This document shows, piece by piece, positions 1 through 8,638 of a stretch of 64,000 nt of DNA; the stretch's first letter is position 1, and each line of letters begins with the position of its first letter. The DNA lies in the NCBI RefSeq assembly GCF_900107845.1, contig NZ_FNRM01000004.1:301273-365272 (forward strand), in the 5' to 3' direction. Made by a program: the position numbers and the translations under genes. Origin of the DNA: Alkalimonas amylolytica. GTDB taxonomy: Bacteria > Pseudomonadota > Gammaproteobacteria > Enterobacterales > Alteromonadaceae. Under the pieces are notes generated by a model that had not been told where the DNA came from, did not search any database, and saw nothing but the letters and a program-made list of their open reading frames with translations.

Positions 1-330
1 GGGCTGCTGCTCACCGTCAGCAACGATGCCTGGTTTGGCGACAGCATAGGGCCGCACCAACACTTGCAGATCGCCCGCATGCGCGCGCTGGAGTTTGGCC
101 GCCCACTGCTGCGCGCCACTAACAATGGCATTACCGCTACCATAGCGGCTGATGGCCGTATCCAGCAGCAACTGCCTCAGTTTACCGCGGGGGTATTAAC
201 CGACAGCATGCAACTGACCACAGGCCAAACCCCCTATAGCCGTTATCGTGACTGGCCACTGTGGCTCTTGTCTTTTGGCGTATTATTATCGGCCATCTAT
301 CCTGCTATCAATCCAGTAAAAACAAGCTAA
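1..330 (+). CDS. lnt: Apolipoprotein N-acyltransferase, C-terminal fragment (5' end outside window)
   Basis: The frame is open from base 1 and encodes the last 109 residues of Lnt, the inner-membrane enzyme that adds the third acyl chain to the N-terminal cysteine of lipoproteins. The visible part begins with the conserved carbon-nitrogen-hydrolase segment [20 protein letters not shown], continues with the [18 protein letters not shown] block, and ends with a last transmembrane helix ([19 protein letters not shown]). In characterised Lnt enzymes the catalytic Glu, Lys and Cys lie upstream of this segment, so they are not in the window. Several lipoproteins in the window (LptE, RlpA, NlpI, the M48 protease) would be its substrates. 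The identification is firm from the motif; only the tail can be inspected. Confidence 0.93.
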   Translation, partial: GLLLTVSNDAWFGDSIGPHQHLQIARMRALEFGRPLLRATNNGITATIAADGRIQQQLPQFTAGVLTDSMQLTTGQTPYSRYRDWPLWLLSFGVLLSAIYPAINPVKTS

Positions 331-465
331 AAACAACCACTGCAAGCAAGTTGTAAATACCGTCCAAACAAACCACTATAAATTAGTAAAATCTGTAATT
401 AAGTGTTGCGAACCATAAAAGATCCCTGCTATAAAAAACCACAGTTGGCAATGACCAACGCGGTA

Positions 466-505
466 AAACACCTGCCTGTCGCGATAAACGGCACGCCAGG
501 TGTTT
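466..505 (+). other. Inverted repeat ahead of the S8 protease gene
   Basis: A perfect 9-bp inverted repeat (AAACACCTG at 466-474, CAGGTGTTT at 497-505) encloses 22 nt. It ends 30 bases before the protease ATG and abuts a TATAAT at 505-510, for which I found no convincing -35. There is no T-run on either side, so it is not an obvious terminator. It could be an operator or a 5'-leader structure; no role is proven. Confidence 0.35.
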
Positions 506-535
506 ATAATAATAAATTACCAGGAACAACGAATT

Positions 536-2458
536 ATGAAGTTACGTCACTACACACCGGTAGCAGCGTCATTGCTGCTTGCTTTAGGTTTTTCTGCACA
601 AGCAGCTGACAATCACCGTTACATCATCCAGGTCGACAACGATAAAAAAGGTCTGATCAAAGCACTGAGCGTCCGCATGGGCGGGAAGATTGAGTTGGAC
701 TCGAATGGCTTTATTGCTGCAACCTTCGATGGTAAAAGCCTGGACCAGGTACGCGGCTTACTGAACAACCCACATATCAAGCTGATTGAAGTGGATCAGC
801 GCCGTTACCCAATGTCTCTGTACCAGGACGATGCCGGTAACCCAAACACGCAGCAGTTAACTCCTTATGCCGTTTATCAGTCACAAGCCAACCTGGTTGA
901 TTTGCAGCTGAATAACGCCAAAAAAGTCTGTGTGATTGACTCGGGCATCGCTCGTGAGACCGGTGAAACCGGCGGTTACAACCCGGATTTCGTCTGGTCC
1001 CGTATCACAGGTGACAGCAACTCCGGCACCGGCGACTGGTTCCGCGATGGCGGCCCACATGGTACCCACGTTGCAGGTACCATTGCTGCGGCAGATAATA
1101 CCTTTGGTGTGATCGGTATGGCTCCGGGCAACCCGCTGCATATCATTAAAGTGTTCAATGACAGTGGTTGGGGTTACTCGTCCAGCCTGGCCCATGCTGC
1201 AAACCTGTGCGCTGCAGCAGGCTCTAAAATCATCAATATGAGCCTGGGTGGTGGCGGTGCCAGTAGCACCGAAGAAAATGCCTTTAATACCTTCACGGCT
1301 AATGGCGGCCTGGTATTGGCGGCTGCAGGCAACTCCGGCAATACCACCCGCTCTTACCCGGCAGGTTATAAATCGGTAATGATGGTCGGTGCCAATGATG
1401 CCAACAATCAAATTGCCGATTTCTCACAGCATCCAGGCTGTACCATCACCTCAGGTCGCGGCAACAACCGTACCACAGAAACCCACGATGGCTTCTGCGT
1501 CGAAGTCACCGCCGGTGGTGTGGATACCCTGTCAACCTACCCGGCCGGTGGCGCCACTCTGGCCAGCCTGAGCATGGACAACACCGGCTTTGCTGCGTCC
1601 GCTATGGAGAATCAGGGCTCTGCCAATGGCCAGACCTACTACATGGGCCTGGCGACCGCGACCGATGCAGGTGCTGCCGGCAAAGTCTGTACCATTGACC
1701 GTGGCCAAATCTCCTTCTACGATAAGGTCCGCAATTGTGAGCTGTCGGGCGGTATTGGTGCCATCATCATCAATAATGAGCCTGGCATGCTGTACGGTAC
1801 TTTAGGTACCAGCAACAACACCTCTATTCCTGCCGTTGGTGCTACTTATGAAGATCGCAGCAGCATCATTGCAGCTGGTACCGCCAGTATCTCTGTTGGT
1901 GCTGCCGATTACGGTTACATGAGTGGTACTTCAATGGCTACGCCTGCTGTCGCTGGTGTTGCAGCGCTGGTCTGGTCGAATCATCCACAATGTACTGGTA
2001 CTGAAATCCGTGAGGCTTTAAAAGCTACGGCCGAAGATGCCGGCGCACCGGGTAAAGATGTCTACTTCGGTTATGGCATCGTCAAAGCGCTGGAAGCGCA
2101 TCAGTATCTGGCCACCTTCGGGTGTGCCGGTGGCGACAATGGTGGCGGCGATGACGGAGATAATGGCGGCGGCGATGACGGAGACAATGGTGGCGACAAC
2201 GGTGGTGACGATGGCAATAGCATTCAGCTGGATGCGTTCACCTATAAAGTATCAGGCCGGGTCCGCACCGATCTGAGCTGGTCTGGCGCTTCTTCCAGCC
2301 AGATGGATATTTTCCGTAACAACAGCAAAGTGGCCACTGTGAACAACAGCGGCAGCTACACCGATGTCACCAACATTCGCGGTGGTGGCAGTCTGACCTA
2401 CCGGATCTGTGAAGCCGGCACCAACACTTGTTCAGACAGTGTGACAGTCAACTACTAA
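536..2458 (+). CDS. Secreted subtilisin-family (S8) serine protease
   Basis: A 640-residue exported protease. The start at 536 follows an AGGAA at 522-526; an in-frame ATG at 500 would put 12 non-signal residues first. A Sec signal peptide covers about residues 1-23 (cleavage after SAQA), followed by an I9-type propeptide (about 25-90). The catalytic triad is Asp135 (VIDSGI), His175 (HGTHVAGT) and Ser466 (GTSMATP), with the oxyanion Asn in AAAGNSG. A protease-associated-type insertion (about 330-455) lies between the Asn and Ser blocks. After the catalytic domain comes a Gly/Asp repeat linker (about 533-563) and a small beta domain with a Cys pair at the C terminus. The gene stands alone between lnt and a strong terminator. 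It probably degrades extracellular protein; the substrate is unknown. Confidence 0.93.
   Translation: MKLRHYTPVAASLLLALGFSAQAADNHRYIIQVDNDKKGLIKALSVRMGGKIELDSNGFIAATFDGKSLDQVRGLLNNPHIKLIEVDQRRYPMSLYQDDAGNPNTQQLTPYAVYQSQANLVDLQLNNAKKVCVIDSGIARETGETGGYNPDFVWSRITGDSNSGTGDWFRDGGPHGTHVAGTIAAADNTFGVIGMAPGNPLHIIKVFNDSGWGYSSSLAHAANLCAAAGSKIINMSLGGGGASSTEENAFNTFTANGGLVLAAAGNSGNTTRSYPAGYKSVMMVGANDANNQIADFSQHPGCTITSGRGNNRTTETHDGFCVEVTAGGVDTLSTYPAGGATLASLSMDNTGFAASAMENQGSANGQTYYMGLATATDAGAAGKVCTIDRGQISFYDKVRNCELSGGIGAIIINNEPGMLYGTLGTSNNTSIPAVGATYEDRSSIIAAGTASISVGAADYGYMSGTSMATPAVAGVAALVWSNHPQCTGTEIREALKATAEDAGAPGKDVYFGYGIVKALEAHQYLATFGCAGGDNGGGDDGDNGGGDDGDNGGDNGGDDGNSIQLDAFTYKVSGRVRTDLSWSGASSSQMDIFRNNSKVATVNNSGSYTDVTNIRGGGSLTYRICEAGTNTCSDSVTVNY
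2130..2218 (+). repeat. Gly/Asp-coding tandem repeat in the protease linker
   Basis: Short degenerate units built on GGCGACAATGGTGGC and GGCGATGACGGAGA are repeated head to tail and encode a linker of Gly, Asp and Asn only. Acidic Gly-rich linkers like this often join catalytic and accessory domains in marine exoenzymes and may bind calcium. The length is likely to vary between strains by slippage. Confidence 0.7.
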
Positions 2459-2481
2459 TAGCTAACCTGTAGTTCAATCAC

Positions 2482-2510
2482 AAAGGCCTGCAATCATGCA
2501 GGCCTTTTTT
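2482..2510 (+). terminator. Rho-independent terminator after the S8 protease
   Basis: A perfect 11-bp stem (AAAGGCCTGCA at 2482-2492, TGCAGGCCTTT at 2497-2507) has a 4-nt loop ATCA and a T-run to 2510. It ends the + strand protease transcript and sits 10 bases from the end of the convergent DUF389 gene. Confidence 0.9.
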
Positions 2511-2519
2511 CGTCAATGC

Positions 2520-4433
2520 TTAGCGAATGACCCGGGTGCCGACTTCCAGCTCCACCGGCTGGGCCAGCTTCTGCTCAATCAACCCTTTAATATCATCCAT
2601 CTGCGCTTCGTCAATGGTCGAACGCGACACCAGCGTCAAGGATATCCGGATCGGATTGCCCGGCCTCACCTGCACATGACGCAACTGAATATCTTCCAAT
2701 ACAATGCCTTCCAGCTGCTGCTTGATGCGCCCCTCCTGCACCATATGAGAGAAACTAAGCGCCAGCGGAATACTGAGTAGCACCACCAGTAAAAACGTCA
2801 GCGCCAGGCCTCGACGTGCCCGGTGAAAGGGGCTGTAGCCAAGAAACAAAAAGGTTAGAACTGCAGCCAGAATAATCCCCACCAGGTTGGTCAGGTAAAG
2901 TAAAAATGCCCCCCAGAACACGGTAAAGTCCGCCCAGCCCAGCCCAATGCCTGCCACCGCCAGCGGCGGTACCAGTGCAACGGCGATTGCCACCCCGGCC
3001 AAACTTTTCGCCACTTCGGCCCGGGCATGCGCATAGGCACCGGCAATGCCTGAGACAACAGCAACGCCCAGATCCAGCAAGGTTGGGCTGATGCGGGCGG
3101 CAATCTCGCTGTTGATGGTATTCAACGGGATCAACCAGGTAGCGATGACTGCGCAGCTAATCGCTACCGCAGTCCCTACGCCTATGCTACGGGCACTGGT
3201 CAACATCAGGCCTTCGTCCTGTCGCAGCGTACCTAGTGCCATCGAAATAATTGGCCCCATCAATGGAGCCAGGATCATGGCGCCGATAATGACTGGCGTG
3301 GAGTTGGCAAAAAGGCCAAAAGTTGCCAACAAGGTGGCCAACACCATCAGCATCAAATACGACGGCGTAGCTTTGGCACTTTCCCTAAGCGCCAGGAATA
3401 AATCCTTAAATTCTTCGGTAGCAGCGTGATGGATCCAGGGCAATGGATAGGTGACCAACTCGGTTTTGGCTTTACCAGCTGGCAAGGGCTGGGTTTTAAA
3501 CACTTCTTTCTGCTCAGGCAACTTATCTTCAACAGCCAGATAGCGGCCAGGCACCATGTTCAGACAGCGAGGTTCTACCCGTAACACCAGATCTTTGGTT
3601 TTTTCAATCAAGCCGTCGTGGGTATAGCTGATGGTTTTTGGGCTTTGAATGCGTAAACTGCTGGTTTTCAAGTGACCAACAAAAGAAGGGGTGCCTTTAT
3701 TCCAGTAATCGCGTAAAAACAGCGCAGCAAATAAAAAGCGCAGCATTTCAAACACACTACGCGGTACCAGTACCAACGCATGCAGCATGCCATCGTTGGC
3801 GCTGGAGTCGGCGACCAACCGGCGCGACAGCACCGAGCTGCGGCCATGTTCCACCGCCACTATACCAAGGGCCGCAGTGTCTAATTCTTTGCCTTTGTGG
3901 GTAGTGAGTTTAAAAGCGCTGAAGGTGACCTGCCCCACTTTACTGAGCAAACGGAAAAAACGCTTTAACCGTAGCGCAAAACGCTCGGCCAAGGCCTCAC
4001 CGGGGATAAGCGAAAAGGTATCGCCTACCACCACCGAGTTAAACACCGGTGTCTCGTTGCACAGCATCAAATCCAACGGCTCAGCCTCGCGGAAAATAGC
4101 ATCCTCCAGCGCCGAGGTCATATCACCGCTGATGCCAAAACCATAACGGGCATGCCGCATCTCCGGGTGAGGCAGCAGGGCCAGCTGCCAACCGTTTTGC
4201 TGCGCCTGCTGCACCAGTTCACGCAAGGCTTCATCAGGCAAATAACACAGCAAACGTTGTTCCGCGCTAAACAAATGGCTGAGCTTACCTGACCAGAGCA
4301 GTAACTCGACTTGCTGGCCGTGCTCAGCCAGCAGCGGTAAAATGTGCTGACAGACAAACTGCTCATCCATCGGTTGGCACAACAGCACCAGTTGACGCGT
4401 GACCGGCTGCTCACTCATCATCGCTGCAACCAT
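2520..4433 (-). CDS. DUF389 membrane protein with an N-terminal lipid-kinase-like domain
   Basis: A two-part protein of about 637 residues. The C-terminal half carries the DUF389 (TIGR00341-type) domain: several transmembrane helices with the hallmark run STPVIIGAMILAPLMGPI, a second helix cluster and an amphipathic tail. The N-terminal half (about 1-320) resembles the second, beta-rich domain of diacylglycerol/sphingosine kinases (NDGMLHALVLVP, FSLIPGEALAERF). I see no GGDGT nucleotide loop, so kinase activity is doubtful. The start is ambiguous: ATG at 4433, 4421 or 4418, all overlapping the end of the upstream Lon-like gene, which implies translational coupling. DUF389 proteins are widespread and uncharacterised. 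The substrate is unknown; a membrane stress or lipid role is a guess. Confidence 0.75.
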   Translation of the reverse strand: MVAAMMSEQPVTRQLVLLCQPMDEQFVCQHILPLLAEHGQQVELLLWSGKLSHLFSAEQRLLCYLPDEALRELVQQAQQNGWQLALLPHPEMRHARYGFGISGDMTSALEDAIFREAEPLDLMLCNETPVFNSVVVGDTFSLIPGEALAERFALRLKRFFRLLSKVGQVTFSAFKLTTHKGKELDTAALGIVAVEHGRSSVLSRRLVADSSANDGMLHALVLVPRSVFEMLRFLFAALFLRDYWNKGTPSFVGHLKTSSLRIQSPKTISYTHDGLIEKTKDLVLRVEPRCLNMVPGRYLAVEDKLPEQKEVFKTQPLPAGKAKTELVTYPLPWIHHAATEEFKDLFLALRESAKATPSYLMLMVLATLLATFGLFANSTPVIIGAMILAPLMGPIISMALGTLRQDEGLMLTSARSIGVGTAVAISCAVIATWLIPLNTINSEIAARISPTLLDLGVAVVSGIAGAYAHARAEVAKSLAGVAIAVALVPPLAVAGIGLGWADFTVFWGAFLLYLTNLVGIILAAVLTFLFLGYSPFHRARRGLALTFLLVVLLSIPLALSFSHMVQEGRIKQQLEGIVLEDIQLRHVQVRPGNPIRISLTLVSRSTIDEAQMDDIKGLIEQKLAQPVELEVGTRVIR

Positions 4434-6804
4434 TGACGATCTCGGCAATGTCGGCCAGACGCTTCAGTACCATGGCGTTCAGAGTTTTCTTCGGATAATC
4501 ACCTCGCCGCGTCTGTTCACCAGGCTCGATGCCGGTCAGCAAAAACAGCGCTTCATCGACATTCTTCACCACATAAATGTGAAACTCACCACGACTGACT
4601 GCCTGCCGCACTTCTTCGTTCAGCACCAAATTCAGTTGATTGCTGGCCGGGATCACCACGCCCTGGCCGCCGGTCAGGCCACGCAGCTGGCAAAGCCGGA
4701 AAAATCCTTCTATTTTTTCATTCACACCACCGATGGCCTGGACTTCACCATGCTGGTTGATGGAGCCGGTAACCGCCAGGCTTTGCTTGATTGGCACCTG
4801 GGTAATGGCCGAAATCAACGCACAAATCTCCGCCAATGACGCACTGTCACCATCAATATGGCCATAGGATTGCTCCATGGCAATGTTAGCCGAGAGGGTT
4901 AGCGGAAAATCACGGGCATAGCGCGCCCCTAAAAAGCCATTTAAAATCAATACACCTTTCGAGTGAATGGCTTTGCCAAGCTCTACTTCCCGTTCGATAT
5001 CCACCACACCAGAGGCACCGGCAAACACCGTCGCGCTGATGCGGGCAGGGGTGCCGAACGTAGTATCGCCAATTTCCAGCACTGTCAAGCCATTGACCTT
5101 ACCAACCGCCAGTCCGTCACTGTCGATCAAAATCTGTCCCTGCTGAATGTCTTCCAAAAAGCTTTCGCTGATGCGGCCGGTGCGATACTGCTTGCCAGCC
5201 AGAGCCTGACGAACATGCTCGGAGGTTACACTTTCACTGCCCGCCTGAGTCGCGTAATAACAAGCTTCTCGCACCAGTTCCAACACATCAGCAAAACGAG
5301 CCGACAACTTATGCTGATGCTCAGCCTGACGAAAACTAAATTGCAGCAAACGCTCAAAACCACACTCGGATAACTGCTCCAGCCCCAGCTCACGCATTTG
5401 CAGACGAATTTGCCGTACCATGTAATTCAGGGTTTGTTGCTGATACGGCAGGTAGTGCTCAAAATCGGCCAGCACTCGAAATAGCTCGTTAAATTCGTCA
5501 TCCAACTCCTGGATCAGATAATACAAATCACGTGAGCCCATCAGGATCACTTTGACCTGCAATGGAATGGCTTTGGGGGTGATGATGGTAGAATTGGTCA
5601 CCGCATGCTCACTGAGGGTATCAATCAGCAATTCGCTGCTTTTCAGCGCTTGCTTCAGTGCTTCCCACACTTGTGCCTGCGGCAGAAGTTTATCGGCATC
5701 CAGGATCAAATAGCCGCCATTGGCACGATGCAAAGCACCTGGGCGGATCATGCGATGATTGGTGTACAAAGAGCCGCCACTGGTGGCGTACTCAACCCTG
5801 CCAAATAAATTACCATAGGTTGGCAAAGGCTCAAATACCACAGGCGCACCATCCATAGCCGCATGATGCACCAGCACATTGGGCACAAATTCCTCGATAA
5901 ACAAGGTACGAATATCCAGCTCTTCGGCTTTTTCCGGTTCGGTTTCTTCCGGCAACAGCTCCAGCACCAGCTTGACCAGGTGTGGCCGCATATCACGCAG
6001 ATAACGCAGCACACCAAGCTCGGCCACGTAATGGTGTTCAAGCGCTTTAAACAAGGGTTTAAACACCTGCTCGATGGTGGCTTTTCGTAGCTCACGCAAC
6101 TGCTCGGAGACATCCCGCTTCCACTGCGGCAGTTCTATCAACTGCTCGTTCAAAATGGTTTCCAGCTCACCGACCAGATCGTAAAAGTACTGCCGCTCTT
6201 CATCACTCAGCTTGTTAAATTCGCTATCATCCAGGGGTTTGCCATCAATCAGCGGCGCAAAAGTGACCGTACCGCTGTCTTCGTACAGCACCACTTTTTT
6301 CTCCAGCGCTTTTTGTTCGACTGCTTCTAAAGCCGCTTCGTAGCGGGTATCGAAGGTACGCTGAATGGCTTTTTTCTGCCGCTGATAGCCTGGGTTATCA
6401 AACGCTGCAGGAAAGGTATCCAGCACTTCATCCACCAGCTCTTCGATTCGCTTTACCAGCGCCCGGCCTTCACCAGGCAGCAGACGCAAGGTGGTTGGCA
6501 TGCGTTCATCGTCAAAGTTTCTCAGGTAACACCATTCATCCGGTGTGGCTTTCTCAGCCGCTGCATGCTGCAAAATATCCTGCACCAGGGTAAAACGCCC
6601 CAGCGCAGGCTCGCCCATTACATAAAGGTTGTACCCTGGCATATCCATGCCAATGGCAAACTGCAAAGCAGCTTTCGCCCGCTCCTGGCCGATAAAGGCC
6701 GGAGTCAACTCAGTTTGTAAGATGCTGTGTTTAAGCCAGTCATTGCGCAGTTGCGGAGCCAGCTGATGCGGGGCGAGCGCCAGCGTATCGGGGGTTTGAG
6801 TCAT
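4411..6804 (-). CDS. Lon-family ATP-dependent protease (LonB/YcbZ-like)
   Basis: A 797-residue protein of the COG1067-type Lon-like proteases. The C-terminal Lon proteolytic domain has the catalytic dyad Ser654 (GDSASLAEICAL) and Lys697 (GGVNEKIEGFF), 43 residues apart as in E. coli Lon. The N-terminal AAA-like part begins with FIGQERAKAALQFAIGMDMPG. Its P-loop equivalent reads GEPALGRFTLV, so the Walker A lysine is replaced by Arg. The middle holds a long helical insertion (about 150-300) and the conserved block EPLPTYGNLFGRVEY with HRANGGYLILDADKLL. The start is the ATG at 6804. The gene overlaps the DUF389 gene downstream, so the two are co-translated. The protease call is firm; substrates and the extent of ATP dependence are not known from sequence. 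Confidence 0.88.
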   Translation of the reverse strand: MTQTPDTLALAPHQLAPQLRNDWLKHSILQTELTPAFIGQERAKAALQFAIGMDMPGYNLYVMGEPALGRFTLVQDILQHAAAEKATPDEWCYLRNFDDERMPTTLRLLPGEGRALVKRIEELVDEVLDTFPAAFDNPGYQRQKKAIQRTFDTRYEAALEAVEQKALEKKVVLYEDSGTVTFAPLIDGKPLDDSEFNKLSDEERQYFYDLVGELETILNEQLIELPQWKRDVSEQLRELRKATIEQVFKPLFKALEHHYVAELGVLRYLRDMRPHLVKLVLELLPEETEPEKAEELDIRTLFIEEFVPNVLVHHAAMDGAPVVFEPLPTYGNLFGRVEYATSGGSLYTNHRMIRPGALHRANGGYLILDADKLLPQAQVWEALKQALKSSELLIDTLSEHAVTNSTIITPKAIPLQVKVILMGSRDLYYLIQELDDEFNELFRVLADFEHYLPYQQQTLNYMVRQIRLQMRELGLEQLSECGFERLLQFSFRQAEHQHKLSARFADVLELVREACYYATQAGSESVTSEHVRQALAGKQYRTGRISESFLEDIQQGQILIDSDGLAVGKVNGLTVLEIGDTTFGTPARISATVFAGASGVVDIEREVELGKAIHSKGVLILNGFLGARYARDFPLTLSANIAMEQSYGHIDGDSASLAEICALISAITQVPIKQSLAVTGSINQHGEVQAIGGVNEKIEGFFRLCQLRGLTGGQGVVIPASNQLNLVLNEEVRQAVSRGEFHIYVVKNVDEALFLLTGIEPGEQTRRGDYPKKTLNAMVLKRLADIAEIVNGCSDDE

Positions 6805-6911
6805 GAAAATCCTTGCAATCCATGAGGTTCATGCGTGATGGCGTTATTATACGCACAGCGTCAAGATGGCGACCAGTGAATTTCTGGTCGCAGCGGTCTG
6901 TTCCTGGTGGA

Positions 6912-7379
6912 TTAATCGAGTGGCACGCCTTCCCGGTTGAAACTCACCCCACCACAATTGGTACAGGCTAACAATTCCGATGGATGGTAATAATTGTGGC
7001 GCTCACCGCAGTTGTCGCAGCGATAGCACCCCATACCAACCCGCTCCCCCTGAAAATACACACCCTTATGACGAAAATCCTCCAGAATTTCCTGCCACTC
7101 TACCTGGCTACGATCGGTGATTTGCGCCAGCTCATACCACAGTGCTTCAGGCCACAAGGATGGCTGCTCATCCGCTTCTGCATCAGTATCCTGCCACTGG
7201 CGCTTTAAGGTTTCGACAAAAAGACGGGTTTCATGGGCCGTTAAATCTTTGCCGGCTTGAAAATAAGCGCGGATTTGCTTATTCAACTCCATCAGTTGAT
7301 CGACCGACTCTTTCTCTGCACTGCTGACCATATCCGCCAACTGCGTTAACCAGGCCTGGTATTTCTTTTTCAGTTCCAT
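6912..7379 (-). CDS. ybeL: YbeL-like zinc-ribbon protein (DUF1451)
   Basis: A 155-residue soluble protein with a helical, charged N-terminal half and a C-terminal zinc ribbon made of two CxxC pairs (CYRCDNCGERH and CTNCGG). I chose MELKKKYQAW at 7379 because an AGGAG lies just upstream; the longer frame to 7400 has no ribosome-binding site. This matches the DUF1451 family of E. coli YbeL, whose gene also lies near leuS, so the position supports orthology. The biochemical role is unknown. It is separated by about 107 bases from the Lon-like gene. Confidence 0.75.
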   Translation of the reverse strand: MELKKKYQAWLTQLADMVSSAEKESVDQLMELNKQIRAYFQAGKDLTAHETRLFVETLKRQWQDTDAEADEQPSLWPEALWYELAQITDRSQVEWQEILEDFRHKGVYFQGERVGMGCYRCDNCGERHNYYHPSELLACTNCGGVSFNREGVPLD

Positions 7380-7435
7380 CCGGACTCCTACTGACTGCAT
7401 TTGTCTTTAGTATAGCAAAGACTTAGCACTCAGCT

Positions 7436-8074
7436 TTATCCCTGCTCACGCTCCAAAGCCTCACGCTGGCGCCGGGCTTCCTGCCGCTCGGCTTCACGCT
7501 GAAAGCGCTGCACCCTCGCTTCTTCGCGCTGAATACGCTGTTCAAGCATCTGTTCTACCTGAAACGACTCCTCCCAATAGCCACGCCGCACAAGACGGCG
7601 CACATCGCTGTCATGGCACAACACCGGATCTTTGACCCAGGCACTGTAAGTGACCCGCGCAAACAACAGTGCGGTATCTGGACAACGCTGGTAGCCGTTA
7701 GCCGTCATCTGCTGACGATAGTAGCTGTTAAGTACGAAGTGAAAAACAAACATTAGAACAAATGAAATTACAAAAGGAATTATAAAATATTTATTAGTAA
7801 AGCTTTTCTGCTTCTTGGTAAGCTCTTTCCCTCTAACCACTGTAGGCATCACATAAATTAGCATGGAAAGGAAAAGCAAAAGACATAAAACAATGCCCAA
7901 AAAATATCCGTGTGAAGAACTATGAATAATCAGCTGACGCTCGCTGTTAATCGCTTCAATCTGGCTTTTGATATTTTCAGGTTCCAGCCAAAACAGTACA
8001 ACCAATATGGCTAAACACAGAGCAATGAGAAAAAAGCCTGCCACTGACTTTTTGAAAGGATTATTTAATTCCAT
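7436..8074 (-). CDS. Three-helix membrane protein, candidate immunity protein (copy 1)
   Basis: A 212-residue protein with three predicted transmembrane helices (about 13-33, 58-80, 97-118), then a cytoplasmic-looking tail with the conserved segment GYQRCPDTALLFARVTYS, a second cysteine in PVLCHDSD, and an Arg/Glu-rich coiled coil rich in QREAERQEARRQRE. It is a paralogue of the protein at 8639-9280: the tail is almost identical, while the helices are only distantly similar. Its ATG overlaps the stop of the preceding ORF (ATGGAATTAA), exactly as in the other copy. The membrane part is AT-rich compared with the tail. No function is recognised. Pairing with a membrane-inserting partner suggests an immunity role; this is inference. 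Confidence 0.6.
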   Translation of the reverse strand: MELNNPFKKSVAGFFLIALCLAILVVLFWLEPENIKSQIEAINSERQLIIHSSSHGYFLGIVLCLLLFLSMLIYVMPTVVRGKELTKKQKSFTNKYFIIPFVISFVLMFVFHFVLNSYYRQQMTANGYQRCPDTALLFARVTYSAWVKDPVLCHDSDVRRLVRRGYWEESFQVEQMLEQRIQREEARVQRFQREAERQEARRQREALEREQG

Positions 8075-8621
8075 AAGCGAGGGGTAAACCTGATAAGTTC
8101 ATTAATTTTGCGTGTTGCCGCTTGGCTTAACTGGCGTCTGGCTGTCTGCGCCACTGATCTCATTACATAATAAACACCATCATAGAACTTATTGGATGCA
8201 TTAAGCTTCACCTCTGCTTCTTTTACCTCCAGGTAGTGTGCTAATCGCTGAGTAATTTGGTAATGCTCGTCAATAGCAGTAAGCGTCCGCCCAATTGCTA
8301 TAGCAACTACTACTCCTACTACCAAGGGGGCTACCGCAATCACACCGGCACTAAATACTCCAGCAACAAATGCACTTGCCAAATACCCCGCAGCACCTGC
8401 AATAGCGATTTTCACCAAATCGGTTGAAATCCCAGCCAGCCAATTGGTCCAGCGGTATTCGTCTTCAAACAACCATTGCAAGCTGTGCAACGATAACGAA
8501 AAAATCACCAAAACCAGAAAGCCGCTTTTTGCCGATTGCTTTAACCCTTCCTTGCCCACCGCCATCTTCACCAGCCCGGTATTGCTAGCAAGATAGCGAG
8601 TGCCTTTAATGACCTGACGGG
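7457..8621. repeat. Tandem duplication, copy 1 (1206-bp period)
   Basis: This copy aligns with 8663-9827 at a constant offset of 1206 bases. 7543-7690 is identical to 8749-8896 over 148 bases, and 8381-8621 matches 9587-9827 with about six substitutions in 241 bases. Between these arms (7691-8380) the two copies are strongly diverged though equal in length. The upper limit is abrupt at about 8621. Confidence 0.9.
8065..8571 (-). pseudogene. 5'-truncated copy of the putative membrane toxin gene (orphan C-terminal module)
   Basis: The frame encodes the C-terminal 168 residues of a protein paralogous to 9271-10200. It opens with the shared segment MAVGKEGLKQSAKSGF and the near-identical stretch through DLVKIAIAGAAGYL, then diverges (helix pair at about 60-95, then a charged helical tail ending RFTPRLWN). 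Homology in the same frame continues upstream to about 8621 and then stops. The first 125 or so residues of the parent are missing, and an in-frame TGA lies near 8656. The only starts are a GTG at 8571 and an ATG just inside it, neither with a ribosome-binding site. It is either a decayed duplicate or an orphan toxin module; coupling would still let it drive translation of 7436-8074. Confidence 0.6.
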
Positions 8622-8638
8622 TTCGGTTATTGCTGTTG

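Noticed and set aside
505..510. TATAAT as a complete promoter for the S8 protease
   Set aside because: No -35 element at 16-18 bases upstream; kept only as a possible -10.
2130..2218. CRISPR-like short repeats
   Set aside because: The repeats are in-frame Gly/Asp codons with no regular spacers and lie inside a protease gene.
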